Shown here: piece by piece, positions 42,611-51,709 of the stretch
How the letters are laid out: each line of letters begins with the position of its first letter
How positions within the stretch are numbered: position 1 is the first letter of the stretch
NCBI RefSeq assembly: GCF_028023555.1
Contig: NZ_JAQIOY010000002.1
Location: 372,001-436,000 of the forward strand
DNA: 64,000 bases
Direction: 5' to 3'
From: Thalassococcus_A lentus
Lineage (GTDB): Bacteria > Pseudomonadota > Alphaproteobacteria > Rhodobacterales > Rhodobacteraceae
The notes under the pieces: generated by a model
Seen by the model: only the letters and a program-made list of their open reading frames with translations
Database searches by the model: none
What the model was told of the DNA's origin: nothing
Program-made: the position numbers and the translations under genes

Positions 42611-44254
42611 ATGATCAAAACCATGGTTACCAGCGCTTTTGCCGCGCTTTGCACAATGGCAGGTGCCGCCCATGCCGAATCCGTTCACGCGGCTTGGGCA
42701 CAGGTTATGGGGTCAGATGGCCCGATCACCAAAGCGCATGGCGAGATGCCCCTGAACCTGTCGCTGAGGTTTATTACCGATCAGCAAAGCTGCCCCAGCT
42801 ATAAAATCCGCGCACAAAAGGCAGATGGATCGCAACAGACCCTGAGCCCAGCCTGGATCATGCGCAGCAATCGACCCGCGTCGCAGTTCGATGAGGTGAC
42901 CGTATGCCAAACGAACATGGACGAAGATTGGGTGGCTGCGGCGCTTCTGGACAACGCCGGCCAGCCCGTCACCTCGCCTGATGGCACTGCTGTAACACTG
43001 GCCGGCGCCAGCCGCGCAACTGGGGCTGCACCGCGCGTGGTGGTTTTCGGTGATACCGGATGCCGGGGGTTGATCCTCAATTCCGGTTCCGGATCCCGGT
43101 TCAAACAGGACTGTGCAAAGATCGGCACAATCAAACAGTTAAAACCCGAAACCCGTTTTTTCTTTGCCGAAATCGCCGCGCTGGCGATGCAGAAAAACCC
43201 CGATATCGCGATCCATCTGGGCGACTACCGCTATGATCAGGAAAGCATCCGGGATTGGGACAACTGGAACAGTGATTTCTTTTCCCGTACGGCCAACGGC
43301 CCCTTGTTGCAGGTGCCTTGGGCCTTTGTGCGCGGCAATCACGAAACCTGCGACCGGGCGGGCCACGGTTGGTACTTTTTCTTTGGGCCAAACGACTCGT
43401 CCATCACCTGCAGCGGAATGGATCGACGGCTGGTGACATCGTGGTATTTCGAAATGCGCGATACCAGCCTTGCCCCCACTGCGCCGCACCGTTTTGTCAT
43501 TGTCGGCACGGGACCGAGCGTCTCGAGGAAAACACTACCAGATACGCTCGACTGCACCGCAATCACAAAGAAGACAGGATTTCTGTCCGATCAGGAATTG
43601 TGGGAACAGGCGATTTGCGAGTTCAAAACCGCGCTTGGCTGGACGCAGGACAAAACCACGAAAGGCCTGCCAATCCACACAACTTTTGTGATGCATCGTC
43701 CAATCTGGGGGCTTGATACATCCGGGTTCCATCCCAAACAGGTCGACAGACACGTGGGCGAAGCGCTCGCGGCTGCGCTGGCGCAGGGGGCCGCGCCGGA
43801 ATGTCAGGGTTACAACGACACCGGCAAAGTCGGGGCTTGCGGGCTGCGATCCGTGCTGGCGGCGCATGAACACATGTTCACCAATGTCGTCTTCCGTGAC
43901 AACGCGCTGCCGCAGCAGATCGTGGTGGGCAACAGCGGTGTGAAACTCGACGGGCCACCGGGACAATATTTCAACCCGTCAACCGGCCTGTCATTTCGTC
44001 CTTGCAAGGTGCCAGATATGGACAGCCGCGGTTTGCACCATCGACGCCACGATGGCTATGCGATGGAATATCGTGGCCGGATGCCCAAAACGCTGGGCGA
44101 AGACGCCTTTGGCTTTTTGCTGCTGACGCGCAATCACTTGGCGACTTCCGGCTGGGATGGCACGGCCTTTTATCAGGACGGTCAGTCCCAGAGCCTGAGC
44201 ACCGCCAAAGATATCGCGAGCTTTGGCAAGCTGGACGATTGTCACCGACCTTGA
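42611..44254 (+). CDS. Exported metallophosphoesterase
   Basis: A 547-residue periplasmic or secreted calcineurin-type phosphoesterase. Signal peptide 1-22 (AAHAES). Metal motifs: VVFGDTGC, HLGDYRYDQESIRDW, FVRGNHE, FVMHRPIWG and AAHEHMFTNV. It would release phosphate from an organic ester outside the cytoplasm; no phosphate-regulon box was seen. The ATG at 42611 has AGGTG upstream; residues before it are not part of the signal peptide. Confidence 0.82.
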   Translation: MIKTMVTSAFAALCTMAGAAHAESVHAAWAQVMGSDGPITKAHGEMPLNLSLRFITDQQSCPSYKIRAQKADGSQQTLSPAWIMRSNRPASQFDEVTVCQTNMDEDWVAAALLDNAGQPVTSPDGTAVTLAGASRATGAAPRVVVFGDTGCRGLILNSGSGSRFKQDCAKIGTIKQLKPETRFFFAEIAALAMQKNPDIAIHLGDYRYDQESIRDWDNWNSDFFSRTANGPLLQVPWAFVRGNHETCDRAGHGWYFFFGPNDSSITCSGMDRRLVTSWYFEMRDTSLAPTAPHRFVIVGTGPSVSRKTLPDTLDCTAITKKTGFLSDQELWEQAICEFKTALGWTQDKTTKGLPIHTTFVMHRPIWGLDTSGFHPKQVDRHVGEALAAALAQGAAPECQGYNDTGKVGACGLRSVLAAHEHMFTNVVFRDNALPQQIVVGNSGVKLDGPPGQYFNPSTGLSFRPCKVPDMDSRGLHHRRHDGYAMEYRGRMPKTLGEDAFGFLLLTRNHLATSGWDGTAFYQDGQSQSLSTAKDIASFGKLDDCHRP

Positions 44255-44261
44255 CCAAAAC

Positions 44262-44294
44262 AAAAAAGGCCGCCCTGCTGGACGGCCTTTTCGT
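44262..44294. terminator. Terminator shared by phosphoesterase gene and rpsI
   Basis: AAAAGGCCG-CC, loop CTGCT, GG-A-CGGCCTTTTCGTTTG, about 8 bases after the phosphoesterase stop. The A-run lets it end the convergent ribosomal operon too. Confidence 0.85.
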
Positions 44295-44320
44295 TTGTCG
44301 CGGGTCGTACCCGCAAAAGC

Positions 44321-44815
44321 TTAACGCTTGGAGAACTGGAAGCTCCGGCGCGCCTTGCGCTTACCGTACTTCTTACGTTCAACAACACGGCTGTCGCGTG
44401 TCAGGAAGCCAGCAGCTTTCAGAGCACCGCGCAGCGATGGATCGTACAGCTGCAGCGCTTTGGAGATGCCGTGCTTGACTGCACCGGCCTGACCGGAAAG
44501 ACCGCCGCCTTTAACGGTGGCGTAGACGTCGAACTGGTCCTCGACACCGGCAACCGAAAACGGCTGGCGCAGGATCATCTGCAAAACCGGACGTGCGAAG
44601 TAGACGTTCATTTCCTTGCCATTCACGCTGACCTTGCCGGAGCCCGGCTTGATCCAGACGCGGGCGACCGCATCTTTACGCTTGCCCGTTGCATAGGAAC
44701 GGCCCAGTTCATCGCGAACCGGCTCGCGCGGGGCGGCCATTTCAACAGGTGCATCGACGGTTTCAACACCGGCTGCGGCACCCAGCTCTTCCAGAGAATT
44801 GATCTGATCGGCCAT
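44321..44815 (-). CDS. rpsI: 30S ribosomal protein S9
   Basis: A 164-residue S9 with the conserved core (RSYATGKRKDAVARVWIKPG, then EDQFDVYATVKGGGLSGQAG) and the basic C-terminus ERKKYGKRKARRSFQFSKR that reaches the P-site tRNA. The first ~35 residues are an acidic extension beyond E. coli S9, typical of this group. Two bases separate it from rplM, forming the classic rplM-rpsI pair. Confidence 0.97.
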   Translation of the reverse strand: MADQINSLEELGAAAGVETVDAPVEMAAPREPVRDELGRSYATGKRKDAVARVWIKPGSGKVSVNGKEMNVYFARPVLQMILRQPFSVAGVEDQFDVYATVKGGGLSGQAGAVKHGISKALQLYDPSLRGALKAAGFLTRDSRVVERKKYGKRKARRSFQFSKR

Positions 44816-44817
44816 GA

Positions 44818-45276
44818 TTAAACCCGCGTGTTTTTCTTGTTCATCGATTTCACATCCAGCACTTCAGGCGCCTGCGCCTCATGTGGATGCTCGGCACCGG
44901 CGTAAACGCGCAGGTTGGTCATAACCTTGCGCGACAAACGGTTGCCCGGCAGCATGCGCTTGACCGCCTGGGTCACAACGCGCTCGGGGTGCTTGCCCTC
45001 GAGGATCTGCTCTTTGGTGCGGGACTTGATGCCGCCCGGGTGGCCGGTGTGCCAGTAGAAGTGTTCCTGACGCTTGTTGCCTGTCAGCTGCACTTTGTCC
45101 GCGTTCACAACGATAACGTTGTCGCCGCAGTCCATGTGTGGCGTGAAGGACGGCTTGTGCTTGCCGCGCAGGCGCATCGCAACGATCGAGGCCAGACGAC
45201 CAAGAACAACGCCCTCGGCGTCGATCACGATCCACTTTTTCTCGATGTCTGCGGGTGTCGCAGAATAGGTTTTCAT
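44818..45276 (-). CDS. rplM: 50S ribosomal protein L13
   Basis: A 152-residue L13 with KKWIVIDAEGVVLGRLASIV and HFYWHTGHPGGIKSRTKEQI, complete. The ATG at 45276 is the family start (MKTYSATPADIEKKW). First gene of the rplM-rpsI operon; a strong promoter lies 66 bases upstream. Confidence 0.97.
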   Translation of the reverse strand: MKTYSATPADIEKKWIVIDAEGVVLGRLASIVAMRLRGKHKPSFTPHMDCGDNVIVVNADKVQLTGNKRQEHFYWHTGHPGGIKSRTKEQILEGKHPERVVTQAVKRMLPGNRLSRKVMTNLRVYAGAEHPHEAQAPEVLDVKSMNKKNTRV

Positions 45277-45342
45277 GGGTCTGTTTCCGTTTTCGTAAAT
45301 CAGGCCGCGCATTTCTGCCCGGCCGTGGTAACTGATGGCGCG

Positions 45343-45370
45343 GTTATATACGCGGTGCTTTTCCAGTCAA
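45343..45370 (-). promoter_or_regulatory. Promoter of rplM-rpsI
   Basis: On the minus strand TTGACT (45370-45365), 16 bases, TATAAC (45348-45343). Good match to the housekeeping consensus, as expected for a ribosomal operon. Confidence 0.7.
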
Positions 45371-45448
45371 GCGCGACAATCCCAAAATAATTAAGCAAAA
45401 TCATATACTTAAAATTACGGTATTATTTTACCCCAGTAAATTCGGAGG

Positions 45449-46297
45449 TCATGGGATCAGTTTCTGCACGTAACCGGGCAAAGCAAAGGCCGCCTGATGC
45501 ACATCGGGCGTATAGTAATCCGGCTCCAGCCCGGATTTGGCAAAGCGTTCTTGCAGTTCGCAGAGCGATACAGATCGGGCTGTGCTGTCCGTCCCCCAGC
45601 CAAATGCCATTGGCCCACCAGCATAGGTCGGAATGGTGGCCAGATAGCAGGTCGCGTCGTCAAACAGCGCCTGAAACGCCCGCATTGTCCCAGTCAGCTC
45701 ATCACCCTGCATAAAGGGAACACCGTTTTGTGTGACCATGATCCCGCCCGCGGCCATGGCTCGCTTGGCGTGCCCATAGAAGGTATCGGTGAATAGAACC
45801 TCCCCCGGCCCGATCGGGTCGGTTGAGTCGATAATGATCACGTCAAACTCTTCGCCTTCGGCATTGCGCATGAAATCTGCGCCGTCAGCAATCACCAGAT
45901 CCAGACGGGGATCTTCAAACGCGCCTTGCGACAGCATCGGCAGATACCGCTTGGAGAATTCGACGACACCGGCATCGATTTCCACCATCGTCACCTGCTC
46001 GACCGATGAATGGCGCAGAACTTCGCGCGCCATCCCGCCATCACCACCGCCGACGATACAGACCCGCTTGGCCGCGCCATGCGCAAGGATCGGAACATGG
46101 GTCATCATCTCATGGTAGATAAAATTGTCGCCTTCGGTGGTCTGAACCACATCGTCCAGCGTCAGGATTCGACCGAAACGCGCGTTTTCGAAAACCCGCA
46201 GGCGCTGATGTTCCGTGGCACTGTCAAACAGCGTTTCATCTGCGCGCAGTGTTTGCGCCCAGCCATCGTGAAGCGGCTCACGGATCCATTCGGACAT
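45449..46297 (-). CDS. speE: Spermidine synthase
   Basis: A 282-residue aminopropyltransferase that adds the aminopropyl group of decarboxylated SAM to putrescine. Motifs: RVCIVGGGDGGMAREVL, DLVIADGADF, the gate DSTDPIGPGEVLFTDTFY. The ATG at 46297 has GGAGACACG upstream. It follows speD by 77 bases; a 7-base stem (46320-46337) lies between them. Last gene of the speD-speE unit. Confidence 0.94.
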   Translation of the reverse strand: MSEWIREPLHDGWAQTLRADETLFDSATEHQRLRVFENARFGRILTLDDVVQTTEGDNFIYHEMMTHVPILAHGAAKRVCIVGGGDGGMAREVLRHSSVEQVTMVEIDAGVVEFSKRYLPMLSQGAFEDPRLDLVIADGADFMRNAEGEEFDVIIIDSTDPIGPGEVLFTDTFYGHAKRAMAAGGIMVTQNGVPFMQGDELTGTMRAFQALFDDATCYLATIPTYAGGPMAFGWGTDSTARSVSLCELQERFAKSGLEPDYYTPDVHQAAFALPGYVQKLIP

Positions 46298-46374
46298 GCG
46301 TGTCTCCTCTACGGCATAAGGCCCGGTCAAAACGGGCCGTTCATTCAGGATAGGTTTTTCGGGAATTGCGGGGA

Positions 46375-46884
46375 TTATCCGGGGATAAGCCCTTCACCGC
46401 GTTTGAGTTCACGGACGCGAATGTCAGCCGTCTCAAACGCCTTGGCCAATACATCGACAGCCTTCCAGGGCTGCGCATCACCACACATGAACACGTCGAA
46501 CGCGCCATAGCCGATTTCGGGCCAAGTGTGCACCGAGATGTGCGACTCGGCCAGAACGGCCACGCCGCTCACGCCTTGAGGGCTGAACTTGTGCGTGTGA
46601 ATGTGCAAAAGCGTGGCGCCACAGGCATCCACGCAGTCACGAAAGGCCTGTTGAATACGCGCTTCGTCATCCAGCCCCGCGCCCTCGACCACTTCGATAA
46701 TCAGATGCGTTCCGGCAAAGACAGCGCCATCGCGCCGCACGAAATGATCGTCGCGATCCGTGTTTTCAACAGAGTTTGGGGCAATTACGGGATCGCAGCT
46801 CTGTGCGAGACCCCGTTTGGTGTCTTCCTCTTGGGCGCCTGTTGCCAGACCGTACCCCAGTTGGAAGAGGTCGATGTCTTTCAT
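46375..46884 (-). CDS. speD: S-adenosylmethionine decarboxylase proenzyme
   Basis: A 169-residue proenzyme that self-cleaves at Ser in LAESHISVHTWPE to give the pyruvoyl cofactor, then supplies decarboxylated SAM to SpeE. Also seen: FAGTHLIIEVVEG, HTHKFSPQGVSGVAVL and GYGAFDVFMCG. The N-terminal ~55 residues are longer than in short bacterial SpeD. GAGG precedes the ATG. Confidence 0.92.
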   Translation of the reverse strand: MKDIDLFQLGYGLATGAQEEDTKRGLAQSCDPVIAPNSVENTDRDDHFVRRDGAVFAGTHLIIEVVEGAGLDDEARIQQAFRDCVDACGATLLHIHTHKFSPQGVSGVAVLAESHISVHTWPEIGYGAFDVFMCGDAQPWKAVDVLAKAFETADIRVRELKRGEGLIPG

Positions 46885-47185
46885 GACATTCCTCCTTCAA
46901 TCCAGCAGTAGCGTTCCAGTCGGCCCTTAGCGCCCCCCGAAGAAGAACTGCGGGTTAGGATCGGGTCCGAAAGTGCGGCCCAATTAGGGGGCAATGCTGA
47001 CTCGTTCAAGGATTATTTTCAACGACGTTGCCAGGACAGGTGGTCCGTCGCTGTCGGCAGGCCCGGTACAATGTACCAAGTTCGCGGCGGACATTGTACC
47101 AAGTACATTCAAAAAGCGGGAAAAACCCAAAAATCGGAGGCGGGAGAGTGGGCCGCCCCCGAAGTTATCTGACAAACGCAGGGAT
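46885..47185. other. Gene-free region between speD and the DUF1127 gene
   Basis: About 300 bases holding the speD promoter. It contains two 13-base GTAC palindromes (47065-47077 and 47095-47107) described separately. TTGAAA...CAGCAT (17-base spacer) near 47020 on the minus strand is a possible speD promoter. Confidence 0.6.
47065..47107. promoter_or_regulatory. Pair of GTAC palindromes
   Basis: GGTACAATGTACC (47065-47077) and TGTACCAAGTACA (47095-47107), centres 30 bases apart, about three helical turns, so on one face. The motif ATTGTAC recurs in the mocR/DUF1127 intergenic region (47457-47487), suggesting one regulator for both. Confidence 0.5.
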
Positions 47186-47413
47186 TTACGACTGCCAGAA
47201 TGGTTTCGATGCTTCACGCCGTGCCTGAGCAGGGGAAACACCAATATCGTCCAACAAATATTGGTCCAGATGCGAGAGACTTTGGCGGGTGCGCGCGCGT
47301 TCATGGCACTTGACCGCAAACGCAACCACACGCAGCGCCGCCGTTGCCAGGATCGGCAGGCGTGGGGCATCAGCCAGATAGGCCAGAGCGGGGTTCATTG
47401 CGGTCTGTGTCAT
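47186..47413 (-). CDS. DUF1127 (YjiS-like) small protein
   Basis: A 75-residue protein: a hydrophobic/basic start, then the DUF1127 core (HERARTRQSLSHLDQYLLDDIGVSPAQARREASKPFW) with DIG-type motif. Such proteins are linked to RNA turnover and phosphate or carbon metabolism in alphaproteobacteria. GAAGGAGA precedes the ATG. Divergent from the MocR gene with a 94-base shared control region. Confidence 0.88.
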   Translation of the reverse strand: MTQTAMNPALAYLADAPRLPILATAALRVVAFAVKCHERARTRQSLSHLDQYLLDDIGVSPAQARREASKPFWQS

Positions 47414-47427
47414 GACGGTCTCCTTCA

Positions 47428-47487
47428 ATTGTATTGACACAATATCAATTCATTCGGTACAAAATTAAGTACAATCAAAAATCGTAC
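47428..47487. promoter_or_regulatory. Shared control region of mocR and DUF1127 gene
   Basis: TTGACA (47434-47439), 18-base spacer, TACAAA (47458-47463) forms the mocR promoter. GTAC cores at 47457, 47469 and 47484 overlap the -10 region, and ATTGT/ACAAT (47428-47443) flank the -35. Same GTAC words as the palindromes at 47065-47107. MocR regulators usually bind direct or inverted repeats near their own promoter. Confidence 0.5.
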
Positions 47488-47507
47488 CGGTCTATGGAAA
47501 CATTGTT

Positions 47508-48914
47508 ATGGATACAATTTCAGAGCGTTATGAATCGCAGCCTTCGGGCCCAAAGTACCGGGCGCTTGCGATCGCGATCCGTGAAGCCGTTTCCGAAAAA
47601 GAATTGCCGGTCGGTCAGAAGCTGCCGCCGGTGCGCGATCTTGCCTGGCGATTGCAGATAACGCCCGGAACAGTGGCCCGCGCCTATACGATCCTTACGG
47701 ATGAAGGCACGCTCATGGCCGAGGTCGGACGCGGAACCTATGTGGCTGATCCGGTCAAGCGCCCCCGCCCCCTTCTGCCCGAAGCTCCGTGGCCCACGGT
47801 TCAAACCAGCGATCCCGATGCGCCTATCAGCTTTGTCTCGCCAAAACTGCCGGATCATGGCCAATGCGATATGGTGCGGCAGGCTTTTGCGCAGGTCGCC
47901 ATGCATCCGGCGGACCGCCTGATGAACTATCCCAGCCGGAGCGGTTTCAAACCCGCGCGCGAAGCCGCGTTGAATTGGCTGGCTGACACGCCGCTGGGTG
48001 CGGTCAGTCAAGACGATCTGGTACTGTCACATGGCGGGCAAAACGGCATTGGACTGGTGATGCAGGCCTGTTTGCGGGGCACAAAACCGGTGGTTCTGGT
48101 CGAAGAGCTGTCCTACCCGGGATTTCGACGCGCCGCTGAATTGATCCGCGCCGAAGTCATCGATGTGCCCATGGATGACAAGGGAATCATTCCAGACGCT
48201 CTGGACGAATTGGCGCGCCGCTATGATGCGCAACTGCTTTGCACTTCGCCCGAAGTGCACAACCCTACCGTTCTGGTCACACCGCAGTCACGACGCGAAG
48301 AAATCGCACGCGTCGCCCGGCGGCGCGGCTTTCATGTCGCCGAAGACGATTGCTATCGGATCGGCGCACGCACGGGCCAAAGCTATCGAGCCCTGCTGCC
48401 ACAGCAAGGTTGGCATGTGGCTTCCATTTCGAAGTCCATCACCCCTGCCCTGCGGATCGGCTTTGTCGTCGCGCCGGACGGTTGGCAATCTGAATTGCGC
48501 CGCGTTGCCGAACACGGTTTTTTCGGATTGGCCCAACCCTTGGCCGATGTCGCAACACAAGTGCTGACCAGCCCGGATCTGGATCGGGTGCTGGATGCCG
48601 TGCGGGCCGACTATGCCCGCTACATCCGAAGTGCCGTAAACGTGCTGGGCAGTTACGATCTGACATGGAGACAGGATGTGCCGTTCCTTTGGTTGTCATT
48701 GCCACAGGGTTGGCGGGCCGTGTCCTTTGTGCGCGCTGCCGAACGTGTCGGCGTGCAATTACGGGCGGCCGATGAATTCGCCCTGCGCGACAAACGCACC
48801 CCCCATGCCGTACGCATTGCGATCAATGCGCAGGTGTCGCTGGAACAGTTCGATCAGGCCATGCACCGCCTGCGGGATCTGTTGGACAATCCACCTGAAT
48901 CCATCGCGATCTGA
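47508..48914 (+). CDS. MocR-type regulator (GntR HTH fused to class-I aminotransferase)
   Basis: A 468-residue regulator with an N-terminal GntR winged helix (1-80: KLPPVRDLAWRLQITPGTVARAYTILTDEG) joined to a fold-type-I aminotransferase domain with PLP Lys in SISKSITPALRIGFVV. Such proteins sense an amino-type metabolite through PLP chemistry. Neighbouring genes (DUF1127, MmgE/PrpD, speD) are the possible targets. Complete. Confidence 0.88.
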   Translation: MDTISERYESQPSGPKYRALAIAIREAVSEKELPVGQKLPPVRDLAWRLQITPGTVARAYTILTDEGTLMAEVGRGTYVADPVKRPRPLLPEAPWPTVQTSDPDAPISFVSPKLPDHGQCDMVRQAFAQVAMHPADRLMNYPSRSGFKPAREAALNWLADTPLGAVSQDDLVLSHGGQNGIGLVMQACLRGTKPVVLVEELSYPGFRRAAELIRAEVIDVPMDDKGIIPDALDELARRYDAQLLCTSPEVHNPTVLVTPQSRREEIARVARRRGFHVAEDDCYRIGARTGQSYRALLPQQGWHVASISKSITPALRIGFVVAPDGWQSELRRVAEHGFFGLAQPLADVATQVLTSPDLDRVLDAVRADYARYIRSAVNVLGSYDLTWRQDVPFLWLSLPQGWRAVSFVRAAERVGVQLRAADEFALRDKRTPHAVRIAINAQVSLEQFDQAMHRLRDLLDNPPESIAI

Positions 48915-48931
48915 CAACACCCTTGGCCGGA

Positions 48932-50233
48932 TCAGACCGCGCCAAAGAGGTGGTCAGTCAGAGCGGTCAGCGGCGCGTCCTCCAGTCGCTCAATTGTCGC
49001 GGCAATGGCCCTGGCCCGTTCCGGACCCAACACAGGGTCCGCCAATTCATGATATTTTTCAGACAGTTCCGCTTCGCTTGGCGGAACATCCGGATCCCAT
49101 CGCGGTTGATGCCAATCGCTAACCAGATTGCGCCCGTCGCGCAGCGCCAGGGTCACGCGGGCCAGCCGCGTTTCGGGGAAAACTGCATTGGCCTGCTCGG
49201 ACTCCGTCATGCGCAATCCACGCGACAGCCGCAGGATTTCCGGATCATGCAGGGCAGCACCATCCAGATCGGCAGGCGCGACCCTGCCCCGCACCATGGC
49301 CACGGCACAGGGAAAGGATGTTGAATACTGCGCCTCTTCAGTGGTTTTCGGCTCTGCGGTAGCCAGCCTGATTGCCTCGTGAAAGCTTTCGACCGTGATT
49401 TCGGCAATGTCGGCGGACTGCAATCCATGCGCCGACCGCAGTGCCAGAATGGCTTCCACCGGAGCCTGCGCCCAACGGCAAACCGGATAGGGTTTGAAAT
49501 ACTGCTGCAAGATCAACCAACTGTCGCCCAAATCTCCCCAGTACTCCGGAGCTTGCTCAGCGATCAGTGACGGCGCTCCGGTAAAGCCGCGCGCGGCCAA
49601 CTGTACCGCAGACACAGCCGCCATCGCCCCATAGCCTGACCCGTCTTTGAGCATGGTTGGATGATCAATGCAGCGCATCATCTGGCTGCGCGGGCCATGG
49701 TATTCCGCGATCCCGAGCGCGTGCCGCGCAGGTTCGGTTGACAGGCCCATCAGCCGAGCACCCGCCGCAGCGCCCGCAACCGCCCCCCATGAGCCTGATG
49801 TATGATAGTCAGGCGCGGTTGCGTGCTGCGCCGCCGCAGCGCGCGCCCCAAACTCATAGCCCGCCACCAGAGCAGTCATGAATTCCCGGCCGGATACCTG
49901 TTTGAGATGCCCAAGGACCAGCAAGACCGGTAGCAAAGGGCAACCAACGTGACCCTTGGACGGATTGTATCCGTCATGGCCGTCCAAACTGTCGATTGTC
50001 ATGCCCATCGCCATGGCTGCAGCTGCGGGCGCGGCGCTGCGGTGATCAAACATCATCGGCATTTCGCCGGGCAAATCGAACGCGGCATGGTCACGGATGA
50101 TCGCGCTTAGATTGGTGTTCAAACCGCCTGCCGCAACGCCGATCAGATCCCTCAGGCACTGGCGCGCCCTGATCCGGACCGGCTCCGGCAGAGTGTCCCA
50201 GTCGAGCTGGGCTATGAAATCCAGACTGTGCAT
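48932..50233 (-). CDS. MmgE/PrpD family protein
   Basis: A 433-residue protein of the 2-methylcitrate dehydratase-like family (HDGYNPSKGHVGCPLLPVLL, GVRxAxxxFKPYPVCRW-type region). These enzymes dehydrate or isomerise hydroxy-tricarboxylates or itaconate-like acids; the substrate here is unknown. Convergent with the MocR gene (17 bases apart) and divergent from the aminotransferase gene. Confidence 0.85.
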   Translation of the reverse strand: MHSLDFIAQLDWDTLPEPVRIRARQCLRDLIGVAAGGLNTNLSAIIRDHAAFDLPGEMPMMFDHRSAAPAAAAMAMGMTIDSLDGHDGYNPSKGHVGCPLLPVLLVLGHLKQVSGREFMTALVAGYEFGARAAAAQHATAPDYHTSGSWGAVAGAAAGARLMGLSTEPARHALGIAEYHGPRSQMMRCIDHPTMLKDGSGYGAMAAVSAVQLAARGFTGAPSLIAEQAPEYWGDLGDSWLILQQYFKPYPVCRWAQAPVEAILALRSAHGLQSADIAEITVESFHEAIRLATAEPKTTEEAQYSTSFPCAVAMVRGRVAPADLDGAALHDPEILRLSRGLRMTESEQANAVFPETRLARVTLALRDGRNLVSDWHQPRWDPDVPPSEAELSEKYHELADPVLGPERARAIAATIERLEDAPLTALTDHLFGAV

Positions 50234-50345
50234 ACCTTAGCCTAACGCCTGCACCCGTCCTGCCTAGACGACCACCGACCACAAATGTCGCGGATAGACA
50301 CAGAATGGCGTTCTGCACGGATTGACCCACGCGGGCTTGCAGGCC

Positions 50346-51566
50346 ATGACTTTTGTCATGACACAGACACCTGCCCCCCGTTTCGACGGCTCTTTCACCC
50401 AGCAAGAACCCATCCCGCAGGTTGGCATCGAAGCTGCATTGCGGGTTTTGCAATCGGGCCGCATTCACCGCTACAACACCGCGCCTGACGAGTTGTCGGA
50501 AACAGCGTTGCTGGAACAGGAATTTGCCGCCCAGACCGGCGCGCGATTTTGTCTGGCCGCAGCCTCTGGTGGTTATGCGCTGGGATGCGCGCTGCGGGCC
50601 TGCGGGCTAGAGCCGGGCGAAGCGGTTCTGACAAACGCCTTTACACTGGCCCCGGTTCCGGGCGCGATTGCAGGCGCCGGTGGCAAACCGGTCTTTGTCG
50701 GCGTGACCGAAAACCTGACGATTGATCTCGATGATCTGGAGGCCAAGGCCGATCAGGCCCGTTTTCTGATGCTGTCGCATATGCGCGGCCATCTGTGCGA
50801 CATGGATCGCCTGATGCAGATCTGTGATGCTGCCGGGATCACAGTCATCGAAGACTGCGCCCACACCATGGGCGCGGCTTGGCGCGGCAAGGCCTCCGGC
50901 CGCTTTGGGGCTGTAGGCTGCTTTTCGACCCAGACTTACAAACACGTCAATTCCGGCGAAGGTGGTTTCCTGATCACCGACGACGAAGAGATCGCTGCCC
51001 GGGCAATCATGCTATCGGGCAGCTACATGCTCTATGAACGGCACCTTGCTGCGCCTGATCCACAGGTCTTTGAACAGGTCAAATACGTTACGCCCAATAT
51101 GTCCGGACGCATGGACAACCTCAGGGCTGCCATTCTGCGTCCGCAGATCGCGGATTTGCCCGCACAGGTCACGCGGTGGAATGAACGCTATGACACGGTT
51201 GAGGCCGGCCTGCGCGGAACGCCCGGCCTGACGCTGGCAGAACGCCCCGACGAAGAAACCTATGTCGGATCATCCATCCAGTTTCTGTTGCTCGATTGGG
51301 ACAAAGCTGCGGTAGACGATGTGATCCGGCGCTGCGCGGCGCGCGGCGTTGAACTCAAATGGTTTGGCGGCGCGGAACCCGTCGGATTCACGTCACGCTA
51401 TGACAGCTGGCGTTATGCGCAATCGTCCCCCATGCCCGCCAGTGATCGCATACTGGCCTCGATCGTGGACATGCGTCTGCCTTTGACCTTCAGTCTGGAC
51501 GATTGCAGGCTGATCGCCGACATCATCCGCTCCGAGGTATCGGCGGTTTTTCAGGCCGCAGCCTGA
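50346..51566 (+). CDS. DegT/DnrJ/EryC1/StrS-type aminotransferase
   Basis: A ~406-residue PLP enzyme of the sugar-aminotransferase family. PLP Lys lies in FSTQTYKHVNSGEGGFL and an acidic partner in VIEDCAHTMGA. N-terminal residues 1-20 lack the usual length. Family members aminate keto-sugars for surface polysaccharides, though some act on other substrates. Start: ATG at 50346 or 50358; neither has a strong ribosome site. No sugar-biosynthesis genes are adjacent, so the role is unclear. Confidence 0.75.
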   Translation: MTFVMTQTPAPRFDGSFTQQEPIPQVGIEAALRVLQSGRIHRYNTAPDELSETALLEQEFAAQTGARFCLAAASGGYALGCALRACGLEPGEAVLTNAFTLAPVPGAIAGAGGKPVFVGVTENLTIDLDDLEAKADQARFLMLSHMRGHLCDMDRLMQICDAAGITVIEDCAHTMGAAWRGKASGRFGAVGCFSTQTYKHVNSGEGGFLITDDEEIAARAIMLSGSYMLYERHLAAPDPQVFEQVKYVTPNMSGRMDNLRAAILRPQIADLPAQVTRWNERYDTVEAGLRGTPGLTLAERPDEETYVGSSIQFLLLDWDKAAVDDVIRRCAARGVELKWFGGAEPVGFTSRYDSWRYAQSSPMPASDRILASIVDMRLPLTFSLDDCRLIADIIRSEVSAVFQAAA

Positions 51567-51576
51567 CACCGGACAG

Positions 51577-51609
51577 AAAAAGGCCCCTTCCGTCTGAGGA
51601 AGAGGCCTT
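51577..51609 (-). terminator. Terminator of the small exported protein gene
   Basis: On the minus strand AAGGCC-TC-TTCC, loop TCAGAC, GGAA-GG-GGCCTTTTT. The U-run is on the minus side only. Confidence 0.8.
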
Positions 51610-51619
51610 GCGGGATCGG

Positions 51620-51709
51620 GCCGGACATTGGGACAGAGAGCGGGCCTTGATCCCGGGGGCAGCCTGCGCGTGAGGGACCAGTACGCGTCTGGCTGCAGGG
51701 AGGATCAGA
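51620..51709 (-). other. Structured 3' region with two further stem-loops
   Basis: Between the stop of the exported protein gene and its terminator, two more inverted repeats exist: GCAGCC...GGCTGC (51659-51697, with CGCG/CGCG inside) and GGGATC...GATCCC (51620-51658). Together with the terminator they give a 130-nt highly structured 3' part, a possible source of a processed small RNA. Confidence 0.5.

Noticed and set aside
46320..46337. Stem between speD and speE as an attenuator
   Set aside because: Only 7 bp, no U-run and no leader frame; could be chance.
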